Shown here: piece by piece, positions 50,226 to 61,382 of the stretch | Position numbering within the stretch: the stretch's first letter is position 1 | How the letters are laid out: the number at the start of each line of letters is the position of its first letter | DNA from: Purpureocillium takamizusanense | Taxonomy: Eukaryota > Ascomycota > Sordariomycetes > Hypocreales > Ophiocordycipitaceae | DNA: 64,000 nucleotides | Direction of reading: 5' to 3' | NCBI RefSeq assembly: GCF_022605165.1 | Contig: NC_063075.1 | Coordinates: 248,001 to 312,000 of the forward strand | Made by a program: the position numbers and the translations under genes | The notes under the pieces: generated by a model | The model's input: only the letters and a program-made list of their open reading frames with translations | Told to the model about the DNA's origin: nothing | The model's database searches: none

Positions 50226-50576
50226 ATGAACCTCGCCAAATTGTTCAGTCTCTTCGCCGTCCTATTCGTGCGGTCATCATTGGCCCAAACCTCAACTGTG
50301 GTTGTCGTCCCCACTCCGCTCATATGGCAAGACGCACAGGCATATTGCGGACAGATTGGGCACACCATCTATCCTATCCCGGCAACGCCCACCGACGCCG
50401 TTTACGGTGTCCTTGAGGCGCAGTCTAGTGATAGGTTTTGGATTCGGCGCCGCACCGGCGGCTCATGTACGTGCTTGAACAGGAAGGGGTCCGGGGACAA
50501 GTTGGAGGAGGCGCCATGCGGCGATGCATTGCCGTTCTTTTGCAAAGACTGCTCCCACGGCGGGGATGGATGTTGA
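50226..50576 (+). CDS. Small secreted cysteine-rich protein, C-type-lectin-like pattern
   Basis: A single exon encodes 116 residues. Residues 1-20 (MNLAKLFSLFAVLFVRSSLA) form a clear signal peptide ending in an Ala-x-Ala-like site. The mature part has seven cysteines (41, 81, 83, 98, 106, 109, 116). The order W34-QDAQAYC41, F71-W72-I73, G-SC-TC-L, PC98 and LPFFC106 follows the landmark residues of C-type lectin-like domains (WxxAxxYC at the start, FWI in the core, a C...PFFC end). The domain is shorter than usual and lacks a visible WND calcium motif, so a sugar-binding role is uncertain. Cys41-Cys106 and Cys83-Cys98 would be the expected disulphides. Size, secretion and cysteine content also fit a candidate effector. 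The in-frame region upstream of 50226 is treated as leader. Confidence 0.6.
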   Translation: MNLAKLFSLFAVLFVRSSLAQTSTVVVVPTPLIWQDAQAYCGQIGHTIYPIPATPTDAVYGVLEAQSSDRFWIRRRTGGSCTCLNRKGSGDKLEEAPCGDALPFFCKDCSHGGDGC

Positions 50577-50841
50577 TCATACGGCTGGACTTGGGGGCGA
50601 CGACGGCCGCTGGCCATTGACTTTGGTATCGCCAGCCACGGCACCTCCCTTTCTGAGCGGGAGTACTATGTGTGGCGCTGTTTTCGCCATGATTTACCTA
50701 GGACTAGGGGTGTTCCGTAACAATCCAAAGGCTATCGTATTCTCGTTGTGCATTCATCATATTATGGAGGCTAGAACATCAGCGTCGCGGTTGAAGCGCT
50801 GAAAGTTGCTAAGGACATGGGGCTCTGGTATTATGGGAAGG

Positions 50842-53106
50842 CTACAGGGTATAATAACAAGGGAATAGAAGGCCAGAAGAAGAAGAAGTGTGATCGACCC
50901 CCTCGGTGCTGCCCGGTTTGCGAACCGACAGCTTTGAAGGCCCAGACGCCTTTTCTGAGGCGCGATCGTCAGGAGGTGCTCGTGAGAAATCGTCAGCAAG
51001 TTGCGAGATTTGTCCGCAGAGCTGCCTTATCCCATCTGCTCTCGACCTCTCCGCGAACCACTCCACCGAGTCGAAGGAATCAAGCTCCTCTTGGTCCAGC
51101 ATGGACTTGCCCCTCCGGTGTGAGGCGAAGCGGAGAGGCGTTGACGAAGGCTTCGTCTTGCGCACAAAGGCGCGACGACGTCCGTGGTAGCGCTCTGATC
51201 GTGCGCTCCAAAAGTCCATGGACATTTGCGCCAGCTCTGCAGCGCGGGCTTGGGCGAGCGCGACAGCAGACAGGTCGACATCCCGCTTCCATCGTCCGAG
51301 CGAGACATTGCGAAATGGCCATGACTTCGGTGCCAGTAGGGCGTCCACTCGTTGCTGAATCGCCGCATCGAGCATGTCGCCATGGCCTGGCACCACTACG
51401 TCAATTAGGCCCAAGTCAAGGGCGTCGTCGGCGCTCAGAGGAGTCATCGACCGTAAGAGTGTGGTAGCTCCGTCTGTGCCGCAGCGACCGGGGTAGCTCA
51501 AAGCGTGGAACTCGGATCCGTGTAGGCCCAACGCCCGGTATGCTGGGTTCAAGACGACGTGCTCGCCCACCAGGACGACGTCGCATGCGGCTGCCAGGGC
51601 GACACCACCGGCAGCGCAGTTGCCGCGAACCGCCGCGACTGTGGTGACACCGCGTGACGGGAAGTCGCCTAGGATCAACTGAGTGACATCGTTGATGGCA
51701 TTGATGTTGTACCACGACTCGAGCGCCGGATCACGAGAGGCCTCAATGACGTTGAGATGAATGCCGTTGCTGAAATATGACCTACCACCCATGAGAATAA
51801 CAGCGGTCAGGGGCAGATTGTCCGCCGCCCGGAGCAAAGCCCTCAGGCATTCACAAAGACGCTTGCACTGAGCGGTGCTCATGGCACCGTTGTACAGTTC
51901 AAAGTGAACGTAAGCTACGTGCCTGTTCTCATCCACGGCAAAGTCCACCCAAATCTCCTGGAAAGATGTGTTGCTCTTCCTTGTCCACTCATCGACGCTT
52001 GATTTTATGCATGTGTTGGGGACATCCGCCGACAGCCACGAATTCGGGACGAGCCCAAGCTGGACAAGGCCCGAAGCGGCTGGAACTTTTGGCCAGAGTT
52101 CTGGATCCGTTTTCGACTTGACGCGCCGAATGTGTGTTATCCAGATTCCCTGTTGGTCCGCAGCAGCAACGCATACCGCCTCATCGCGGATGGCGACGAT
52201 GCTGCCCGGCGAGACATCGGACGCCACGGCCTCTTCGACGAGCCCGCCGTACAGATACAGCTTGGGGCCGAAGACGGAGCTGAGGCAGCCCGGCTGGGAG
52301 TCTGCGCTTCGGATCCTGCGCGCAATCTCCGTTGCCGTGTGTATCTTGGGGTCGAAGTCGCGATGTGCTGCTTTGAGGAATGGACGGCAGCGCGTCTGTC
52401 CACCGCGGAACTGCTCCCCAGAGCTGACGGAAGAGAGGGCATATTCCTTACGGGCCACGATGTCCGGGTGTATCTTGGAAGCTGGGTGTGGATCTGATGG
52501 CTGCGCGTTACGACCACATGCAGGCGACTCAGGTGGGCTCGGCAGCGAGCTCAAGGCTTCCTCCGATATGGATGGTGCTTGTTCGATTCGTTCGATGGCG
52601 GCAAGGACGGCTGATATCGCGGCGCGGGTGATGGCCCCACGATATAAGCTTGATTTGGTCAGACCTGACTCGTCGATGTCTACGGGGAATTGGTCGAAAG
52701 CCCAGACCTGGCCCGCGTCGAATTCTCCTATGGCTTGGAGGACAGTAACCCCCCAGTGGCTGCGGCCCTTTGCGCTGAGGGAGAGTCGACCGGGTTCGAG
52801 CAGGGCGCTACAGTCGGGTTCTGTTCCGTCATCGCCCATAAGAAGCCAGTCCAAGGCGCTGGGGCCGGCATCACCAGGCGGGCCGGGGTGGACAATGAGG
52901 GTGAGGTAGGAGCCGTAGACCTCTTGCGGTACCCGCGTGGTGAGGAAGGGACAAATGATGAGGTGGGGCTGGGCGAGGCGCACCCCTTCTATCACGGTGG
53001 CATCGGATAGAGCGTATTCGACTGTGACGGAGTGGTTCTTGGATAAGACCAGGGACAGCCTCTGGGACAGCGAGTTGTGTGCGGTGCAGAGGAGGAGGAT
53101 CCGCAT
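50842..53106 (-). CDS. HypX/HoxX-like protein: formyltransferase domain fused to enoyl-CoA hydratase domain
   Basis: One exon encodes 754 residues. Residues 1-190 resemble the N-terminal domain of formyl-tetrahydrofolate-dependent formyltransferases (MRILLLCTAHNSLSQRL, LIICPFLT, HPGPPGDAGPSALDW at 73-87). Residues about 260-350 resemble the formyltransferase C-terminal barrel. From about 380 to 640 is a crotonase domain (VILMGGRSYFSNG, VRGNCAAGGVALAAACDVVL, NPAYRALGL). In bacteria, HypX with this architecture makes carbon monoxide from formyl-tetrahydrofolate for the iron ligand of [NiFe]-hydrogenase. Fungi have no such hydrogenase, so the fungal role is unknown. The last 110 residues are a charged, Ser-rich extension. 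The gene is convergent with the small secreted protein, 265 bp apart. No frameshift is seen, so it appears functional. Confidence 0.85.
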   Translation of the reverse strand: MRILLLCTAHNSLSQRLSLVLSKNHSVTVEYALSDATVIEGVRLAQPHLIICPFLTTRVPQEVYGSYLTLIVHPGPPGDAGPSALDWLLMGDDGTEPDCSALLEPGRLSLSAKGRSHWGVTVLQAIGEFDAGQVWAFDQFPVDIDESGLTKSSLYRGAITRAAISAVLAAIERIEQAPSISEEALSSLPSPPESPACGRNAQPSDPHPASKIHPDIVARKEYALSSVSSGEQFRGGQTRCRPFLKAAHRDFDPKIHTATEIARRIRSADSQPGCLSSVFGPKLYLYGGLVEEAVASDVSPGSIVAIRDEAVCVAAADQQGIWITHIRRVKSKTDPELWPKVPAASGLVQLGLVPNSWLSADVPNTCIKSSVDEWTRKSNTSFQEIWVDFAVDENRHVAYVHFELYNGAMSTAQCKRLCECLRALLRAADNLPLTAVILMGGRSYFSNGIHLNVIEASRDPALESWYNINAINDVTQLILGDFPSRGVTTVAAVRGNCAAGGVALAAACDVVLVGEHVVLNPAYRALGLHGSEFHALSYPGRCGTDGATTLLRSMTPLSADDALDLGLIDVVVPGHGDMLDAAIQQRVDALLAPKSWPFRNVSLGRWKRDVDLSAVALAQARAAELAQMSMDFWSARSERYHGRRRAFVRKTKPSSTPLRFASHRRGKSMLDQEELDSFDSVEWFAERSRADGIRQLCGQISQLADDFSRAPPDDRASEKASGPSKLSVRKPGSTEGVDHTSSSSGLLFPCYYTL

Positions 53107-54078
53107 GGTGACTGACTGGGTATTCGAAACGGCAACGGAGAAAAGGGCTAGCTGCTTTGTGGCTTATTCCGGGAAACCACCCGCAGGCAGGGGAAATCGA
53201 CAAAGAAACAACTGCTGTTTGAAGCTATTCAGGCTGTGTATATGTGCTTCGACAGGCCAGCGAGCAAGGCCTCCGACATAAGAAGAAGGAACCCCCCCCC
53301 TTCTCAAACAGCCTCAGCCGCCGTTATATACAAAGTACAGTCGAATTCAGATTATTGGGCGCCTTCCATCATCGGGCGAACCATAAAACTATCCCGCATA
53401 GTCCTCATGGCCCTTGCGTCCATGGCACGCCCGGTGCGGCTTGAAGCTGGAGGAATCAATAGGGTTCGTTGGTCACAGTGATGAGCCATAATGGGAACCG
53501 CCTAGCCCAGCGTGCTTTCAACTCGGGCGGCGCGCTGCTGCAAGGGGACTGGATAGCATTGTAACCATGCAGTGCCGGGGACCGGGGGGTGGTCATTTCG
53601 CAGGTTGCCCGAAAACAACAAACTCTCGCTCCAGTTCGACCGACCGAACCGCCCGCCCGCCGCCAACCAGTACCCGCGGTGCGGCGCCTGGACCGCACCG
53701 CGGTGGCTGCGGCGTCGTGCCGACGGGAAGACCAGCGGCGCGCGCGCGCCATTCTCTGATGGCGCCCCGTGCGGCGGTCCGTAGGGGTTGGTGGACTTGA
53801 CGCTTGCAGTGGTGAGAGTTGAGCGTAGCTGGCGTAGGGTTCGCGATTGGTGGTCGAGATATCGTGGCGCCGGCTCGTTATTTCTCGTGTGTGTACGGAG
53901 TACTGTACTGTACCAAGTGACTACCACGGTACTACCTAGTACTATAGAAGGACTCTGGACCGGCTTAGCACTGGACTGAAACGGACGCGCTAGAGTTGGG
54001 AGGAGTCGGCGACCGGGTTAGGGGTTTCTTCGATCAGTCTGCTGCTGGGCTGGGCTGGGCTGGGCTGGGCTGGAGGGT

Positions 54079-54125
<47 letters not shown>

Positions 54126-55918
54126 CCGTACGGTATGTCGGCCAGGGCCAGTCAGGGGCAAGCTCAAACGTTGGAGGACGACTGTTTATTATTACGTCCA
54201 GTCAAGCCTCCTTCCCTCGTCTCGGCCGCTTGGACTCCCATCTGCCATCCCATCTACGGTACGAAATACGTAGACACACACCTCATCATGCACCAAGTGC
54301 GGAGGGCCTGAACGTCGAGTCTGCCTGCACTGCCTGCAGCGTCCCATCAGACGCGGCATCTCGTGCCCAGCGGCTTGGGTCACCGGACTGCAACCAATAC
54401 TATCCACTTCTGTGCGTCCCGGCATCGTGGTCGATCCAGCGGATCGTGGTGGAGGATTCAATAAGAGGCATCGGATATGACTTAGATCTCGGTTCGGGGG
54501 CGCCTGTGAGGTGAGACTGTGCCTCCCTCGCCCATGGCCCCCTCTCTGCTGTTTGCCCGTGGCGCACGCCACCCCAATGGCCACTCAATCTCGCCGCTCG
54601 CCGCGAGAGGCCCCTGGCCCGCGGGGACCTCGGATGGCAGGGGTGGCTTGCGTCCATGTCGGCCAAGGCTGCCGAATGGAGGGGCCGAGACTCCCTCGCG
54701 ACCGATCGACCCCCCTCCCCCCCCCTAGTCAGACGATTGCACGTCCGCGATCCGTTCGCCGTTCACCGTCCGCCCCAAAGGGCCCCCGGGTGTTCCTGTC
54801 AAACCAGACTTTCTGCTCGACTTAACATTGTCCTCATCGGGTCAGGGGCGAACGCGGCCTGTGCTCATTGTTCGGTTTCCGGAACGTTGACGACGAAATG
54901 ATCGGCATGGTGGCGCCTCGCTTTGCACTGCACGGGCTCTTGATCAACAACGAGGACCGTGTCATTCCACGAATACTCTCCAACGTCCTTTGGAGCGCCC
55001 CCTCGTTGCTCCCTCCCTTGCGCGCTCACGCCCCTCGTTCCCCGCTTACCTATCGAGTACGCGACGACGAGGAAAGAGGGCACATAGATACATAGCGACG
55101 GAATTCTCCCCTGGGGAGGAGCTCTTTGCGCTGCCGACAAAGCAAAGCTGAGCGACTGGTGAGGGAATATGTGTCGCTGGTGGCGCCAGCGGAGACGGTC
55201 TGCTGGACAAAGAGCTTTCATTTTTTCCCTTCTTCTTCCTTTTCCCCCCCCCCTCCATGCCCGTCGCGTCGACTGGACACGATGGATGACCAAGACCAGA
55301 CGGCGGGCGCTGTTGCCCTCCCTCTTGGCTGGCTTTTCCCGTCGACGCCGGCCTTTTTTCTTTTTCAGCAGCATACTAGCACTTTAGTTCCCAATGACGC
55401 CGTTCCGAGCACCACCTTCGGCAACGCTAAAGACTTCGGACAGGGGTACACCTTGGAGCCAGCTCGTCGCGCCCCATGCTCGCGGCGACTGTGCTAGACC
55501 AGTCTCGTACCCTTGGTGCGCCGCCTCTGATGCGAGTGGGAATAGTCTTGCGGAGGCTTTTGGCTGTGCACAAGGGATTGCACGGGATTCTGGGGACTTG
55601 GGTAGCGTCGCTCAGCTTGCATCTGTGCGTTTTGGCCTCCGGGGTCCGTTTCCACTCGAGCCAAGGCCCTCCATGTCTCCAGCAGAACTCGGCCTTTTCC
55701 GGGCCCAGACAAACCAAACAGGCTGATGACTGCTACTACTAGTAGTAGTAGCGACTTGGCTCTCCGCGTGCGAGCGAGCGATACGTAGATACATATGTAG
55801 CAAGTGTCCTGCTCGAGCGCGCGCGGACGGACGTCTTGGGTCTGCCTGGCTTCATGTCGTGACGGCTTCGCGTCAACATCATTAAAGACCACCCACTTGA
55901 CGCCTCGCCGCCCGCGCC
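53107..55918. other. 2.8-kb intergenic region between HypX-like and MHYT genes
   Basis: It contains a TGGGC array (54045-54073) directly followed by a (GT)21 tract (54081-54122). There are GGTACTACCTAGTAC words near 53925-53945 and a TAG run near 55740-55750. No frame in it shows a family motif. The proximal part is the promoter and leader of two divergent genes. Confidence 0.5.
54045..54122. repeat. Compound TGGGC and GT microsatellite
   Basis: About six TGGGC units (54045-54073) are followed after eight bases by about 21 GT units (54081-54122). Confidence 0.9.
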
Positions 55919-58913
55919 ATGTCGAGCTCAGAGGAACTGCTACAGCAGTACGCGGACCAGCTGGTCCCGTATGATTTCAATGCTGGGTTTGTGTGCCTGA
56001 GCTATGCCATTAGCTTGATTGGCACGAGCACCACCCTCGAGCTTATTCGACGTCGCACGTCGCACAGGGGAGTACACAACTTGTAGGCGCCTCTTGGTCC
56101 CCCTCCTCCGACGCCGGGGCCTGATGATTGAATGGCTGACGGACCAAACAAAGGCTTTTACTTGTCGGTGCCGCGATATCCATGGGTGGCATCGCCATCT
56201 GGTCCATGGTACGTCGAGCCGTGTTGGTGTGAAAAGCTCGGCCGAGCAACCCCCCCCGTTGACGACCGTTCACAGCACTTTATCGGTAATAGGGCTATTT
56301 ACATGCTCAACGGCCAAGAGTCCTTTCAAATCGCGTACTCGACGAGCCTCACCGTGCTTTCGCTCCTGGTGCCGATTCTCGTGCTCATCCTTGCCTTTCT
56401 CGCCGTCAGCGGCAACGGACGCATCCAATGGTGGCGGATCGGCCTCGCGGGCCTGTTGTCGGGCGGCGCCATCTGCGGCATGCACTACCTTGCCGACTCG
56501 TCGATTAGCAACTACACGAGCTCTTACAAGATCTCCTATGTGGTGGGATCGGCCATCATCGCGGTCTCGGCCAGCGCCACGGCGCTCGCCGTCTTCTTCG
56601 TCTTTGAAACGACGTGGAAGGGCGTCTGGTGGAAGCGACTGGGTTGCGCCATGATCCTCGCTGGAGCCGTGTCTGGCATGCACTGGTGTGCCGCCGTTGG
56701 TACGAGCTACAGACTGCGCGAGCTGCACTCGCCGGGCAAGGGCGTGTCCCGCCACGAAGCCATGATCGTGGTCATCTGTTTGGTACGGTGTCCCAAGCCC
56801 CGCGATGACCGTTGGAAATTGGGCTTCATATACTGACAAGAGACAAGTCGGTTGCCGCTGGCGTCGTCATGACCGCAAGCGCCGCGTACTCCAGCTGGAT
56901 CAGGAGAGACTACGCCAGCAAGTCCCAGCAAGTCGTCCTGGCGGCGGCCATCTTCGACAGCAAGGGGAGAATCATGGTCAACCAGGAGGGTTTCCTTCCC
57001 ACCGAGGTTGTGACAGACACACTGGTACCAAAGGTTGGTGCCCATCTTCCTGCTGTCAGCTGAGAAGGAGCCTGTAGCAGTACTGACCACCGGTGTCTCA
57101 CACAGTCCAATGACGACATCTTCAGCACTGGCCACCCCCTATTCCACTGGATGTTCCGGGCCTCTCGCAACTGGAACACCATCGCTGCAGTCGTCGCCAA
57201 GATGGCGGACCACATTGGCCGGCTGTCGCCCGATGGCAACATGGCCGGCAGGGCTGGGGTGCGGCTTGTAGGCGACGACGGCTTGTTGATTGAAAACTAC
57301 GACATCATCCTGCGCGAGCTGTTCTGCCTCGCCGCGACTGCGCTGGCGAGCCGCACGAGGGAAACGCTCACCAACGTCGGCGTCCTCTGGGACGAGATCT
57401 TCACCACCGGCGACAGTTCCACGCTGGGCAGTCGGCCCATGACTGCGCAAGGCGTTGGGAGCAGTCAGGCCGTGGATCAAACCAGCCAGGCCAAGGACAA
57501 GTCCATCTTCCAGAGTCTGGCCGAGAAAGGGCTCTCTCCAACGCATCTTCAAGAGTACGGTCGCGGCTGTCTCATGTTCCTTGTCCGGCAGGTGGACCAG
57601 AAGCGTGACGCCGAGAATCTGGAGGCGGCGGGTTACCGCTTCGCCGAAGTCCACCAGGTCGTTGGAGGCATCCGGTCCAGCATGCAGGTCAAGGCGCAAG
57701 ACCTCGAAGCGCGACTGAGGAGCATGTCGACTCATAACGAAAAGGCCGCCATGTTAGGGCCCGGCGTCCACTTGGGCATGTTTGCCGTCCGCGCGAGGCT
57801 TGATCGCAGCGGCTTCGATGTGCTGGCACAGAGGGACGCCAGGAACCTCTTGCCCACGGTAGGCATGCACATGGACCACCTTGAGCCCTGGCAGTCAAGG
57901 TTCCTGGCTCGTCACCGGGGCATGACTGTGCTTGCGTTGGCGCAGAGGCTTGAGACCATGGAGCACGCCTCCACGCAAGAGAGACTCTTCGCGTCGGATC
58001 TTCGCCACGCCATCTCCGCGCTACGACAGTCCCTTGACTCGAGGTTCGACGAGGCGACGCTTCTGCCGCGCGAGGTTCAGGTGCCCTGCTTCACTTGCGA
58101 GGAGGTACCACGGCCATCAACGAGCACTCTTATTGCCTTCCGGATCGTGCTGCCCATCCACGCTACCGTCGAGTCGGCGCAGTGCGAGTTCACACCGCTC
58201 AATTTCTTTAAGCTGAGGCAGCTCACGTACGAGGGGTCGCCTCACCACGTCGAGTTCTCGCATATGGTGCACCGCGACATGTCGTACGTGCCACAAGGGG
58301 ACACGGCGAGGCGCCAGAGCACGACTACTCGCGGGGCCGACAAGCCCAAGTCGTCCTTTTCGCGGGCCGTGGACAGCGTGAGCCACGCGCTTCCTGGGCG
58401 GCGGCGCGGCGGGACACACTCCTCGAGGCTCCCATCTACACGAAGCCAGGAAGAGCTCTCGCGCGTGACATCTCATCCCAGCTCCGTGTTCCATGCAAGG
58501 GACGATAGCAGCTTTGAAGACGGACATAAGCTGGGCTCGATGAGTGCTTCGTCCGGTGTCGAAGAGCTTGCCGAGCTGCAACAGCACAGCGCCAAGCAGA
58601 TGTTTGGCGGCATCATGGTCTCGCAAGAAATCATGGTCGACGTCCAGGAAGTGAGTTTTGACGCCGTCTGCTTCACCTGCTGAGCGATCAATACTGACCC
58701 TTGTCTTTCTAGAACCGCCCAGCGACCCATGACAACAGGACGGAGCTCAATACTGTCCGGTCCAAAGCAGAGGGCACCGCCAAGGTGGACAAGATGTACA
58801 CTGCCACTGCTACGGGTGAGAAAGACGCAAGGAAAGGGGGCGAGCAGCGCGATTTCCTGGATGAACTGCTGTCCATGAGCATGGTGGTGGACAAGTCCAG
58901 GGACGCGCTGTGA
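55919..58913 (+). CDS. MHYT-domain integral membrane sensor protein
   Basis: MHYT domains are seven-helix membrane modules thought to sense a small molecule such as O2, CO or NO through bound copper; this role is inferred for the family. Six exons (55919-56082, 56154-56208, 56276-56782, 56848-57033, 57106-58650, 58713-58913) give 885 residues, all in phase. Three motif copies are visible: Met73-His74 (formed only by splicing exons 2 and 3, IWSM-HFIGNRAI), Met142-His143 (GMHYL) and Met208-His209 (GMHWC). About seven hydrophobic segments fill residues 25-260. The large C-terminal cytoplasmic part (about 260-885) has an FDSKGRIMVNQEGFLP-like segment reminiscent of a sensor fold, then a Ser/Arg-rich disordered region near 700-800. 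Unlike bacterial relatives there is no visible cyclic-di-GMP output domain. Exon 2 is only 55 nt. Confidence 0.85.
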
Positions 58914-59538
58914 GCGACTTGGGCGAAGGCTCGGGGTTTTTCTTCTTGTTTTTGTCGAATTCTTTGCTTTGCTATGGTGTTGTAGGATATTTGTATACCA
59001 GTGGTGCGATGTGTGGATTTTCGAACAGGACATTGATACCGGATTGGAGTTGGAAGGGAACAATGGGTTCAGTTTGTGTTTGTGGGCTTACATCTTTACG
59101 TCTGCGAGGACACTTGGAAGTTGTATCGGGTTCTTACGAAGTATGAACCGTATCTATACCTGAGAAGAGAATATCACGACCGCGACATTGAGATATACAG
59201 TGATCAATCACGGCGGCATCAAATGTGGTAGGATGGTCCATAGCAGTTGCACAACCCAGGCCGAACATGCGGCCACCACGAGCAACGTGATTGCTATTGC
59301 CACAAGTGTGTTCAACTCGGCCCATGAGATTGATTCCAGGATGGTCTGCCTCACCTGCCCGTTTGGTACGCGCAACGACTGTGGCTGGCTACCGTAGCCG
59401 TTAGTGCTGACAGCTTGAGCCGTGATATTGACCCGGACCAGGTGGGCAAATAAAGCTCGGCCGGTTCCTGGGTCAGGCCCAGATTTCGGCCTCGGTTGAA
59501 ACAACCACGGTCGGTCGCCTGCCGAAAGCGTGCCCAAT
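58914..59538. other. Intergenic space between MHYT and S33 hydrolase genes
   Basis: It holds the 3' flank of the MHYT gene and the leader of the hydrolase gene. A minus-strand frame at 59208-59660 with a hydrophobic C-terminal segment overlaps the hydrolase start; it is noted under findings. Confidence 0.45.
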
Positions 59539-61382
59539 ATGATGCCGGTGTCTTCGCCCACGTCGATGCTGGCCGTGGTCTGCTTGTTGGCGCATCGGGC
59601 AGTGGGCAGCAACGCCTTCAATTGGAGCCACATCGAGCCGTCGTGGGATCTCCAATACACGCCTTGCTATGACGGTCTCCAGTGCGCCCGGCTTCTTCTA
59701 CCGCTGGACTGGCTCAACTCCAGCGACGGAAACAATGGGACAGTTGCTATCGCCATCGCCAAATTGCCAGCCAAGGTGGGCGCCGACCATGATCGCTATG
59801 GCGGCACCGTCATTACGAATCCGGGCGGGCCTGGTGACTCTGGTGTGGTGCATATGATCAAGAATGGCCGTTACCTGCAAGGCATGGTCGATGGGAACCG
59901 ACACTATGACGTGCTATCGTTTGACCCGCGTGGCGTCTTCTACAGCACACCGACGGCGAACTGCTACGAGGATGAGCCGGATGGCAACCTTGCCGAGTGG
60001 CAGATGCGGGGATTTGGGCTTCTAGATGGATCCAAGCAACAGCTGCGGCGACGCAGGGCACACGCCACGGCTCGAGGGCAGCGTTGTGCGCAGGCCGACA
60101 AAGGCCAATCCTCTATTCGAGAATTCATGTCCACCGCCTCGGTGGCCCGCGACATGCTCGCCATCGTCGACAAGATCGAGGAATCGAGGTCAGCCGCGTT
60201 GGTGAAAGCGCCGAAGTCAGGGCATAGGGACGATGCGCAGAGACTTGAGTTACGGTCCTCCGTGGACATGGGGGCGGAGGCAAGGCTGCAGTACTTTGGC
60301 ACTTCTTATGGCACATTCTTAGGAAACACTTTCCTCTCCATGTTCCCGGGTCGCGTTCATAGAATGGTACTCGACGGCTTGGTGGTGGGTGAAGAGTACG
60401 TTGATCTGGTAAGACTCGTCGCGACGTGTAGTTTAGACGTCTGGTAATCGCTGGCATTATGTGATGAATGCTGACTAGGATCTAGGAGTGGTCCACGAAC
60501 CTCGCGGATACTGCACATGTTGTGGACTACTTCTACCAGTCCTGCTTCGAGGCCGGTCCGTTCTGTCCTCTATGGAGAGCGTTTGACATGTCTTGGACGA
60601 CCATCAAATCGCGGGTGGACAAGCTCGTGGCCGACCTAGACGACAATCCCCGGGCCATTGCGAACACGGATGGCCCCGAAACGGTCATCACCGGCGATGA
60701 GATTCGAATCGCAATGATGGATCCACTGTATGCTCCCCTGGACCTGTTTGACGGCTTAGCGACGCTCCTACACGACGCGCTGCAAGGCAACTACACGCTT
60801 CTTCTCGAGCGGACGGGCATCACCGGCAGCAAAAAAGATGCCTGCTCGCCAGTCAGGTCACTCGAGTATTCTTGGATGGACCAAGCCTCCATGGCGGTCA
60901 GGTGCGGCGACGCCAAGGATGTAACCGACCGCGACCTGACATTCTGGGAAGCCTACGCGCAGAAGCTGAAAGGCCTATCTCCTGATATCGGCGGCTTGTG
61001 GGCCGAGGTGCCATTCGCGTGCTCCGGCTGGCAGACCCGGCCCAAGTACCGGTTCGACGGCCCTTTCGAGTCTCCGCGGCCCGATGAGACCATCCGCAGC
61101 GGCCGGCCCTCGGCGCCGCTCCTGCTCCTGTCCAGCCTGTACGACCCCGTCACGCCGCTTCGGAGCGCCGCAAAGGTCGCGCGTGGGCATCCCGGGTCGC
61201 GGGTGCTGCTGCAGAAATCCGTCGGCCACTGCGCGTTTCTCTCCTCGCCGAGCGAATGCACCAAGAGATACGTCCGGGACTACATGGAGACGGGGAGGGT
61301 GCCTCCCGAGGGCACGGAGTGTGAGCCTGACTGCGCCCCTTGGTGGCCGTGTCCGATGGACAGAGCGCACCTCCCCCGATGA
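59539..61382 (+). CDS. Secreted S33-family alpha/beta hydrolase (tripeptidyl aminopeptidase-like)
   Basis: The model has two exons, 59539-60408 and 60486-61382, for 588 residues. A signal peptide (PTSMLAVVCLLAHRAVGS) opens the protein. The alpha/beta-hydrolase elements are in order: the oxyanion motif TNPGGPGDSG, DVLSFDPRGV, the nucleophile motif GTSYGT with Ser256, Asp510 in SLYDPVTP and His538 in GHCAF. The C-terminal TAP-like domain ends in Cys-rich sequence (CEPDCAPWWPC). This layout fits secreted proline or tripeptidyl aminopeptidases that trim peptides outside the cell. A poorly conserved, Arg-rich, His-poor insert near residues 170-230 separates the cap. A second ATG directly follows the first. 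The gene is plus, 625 bp after the MHYT gene. The exact peptide or ester substrate cannot be told. Confidence 0.87.
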
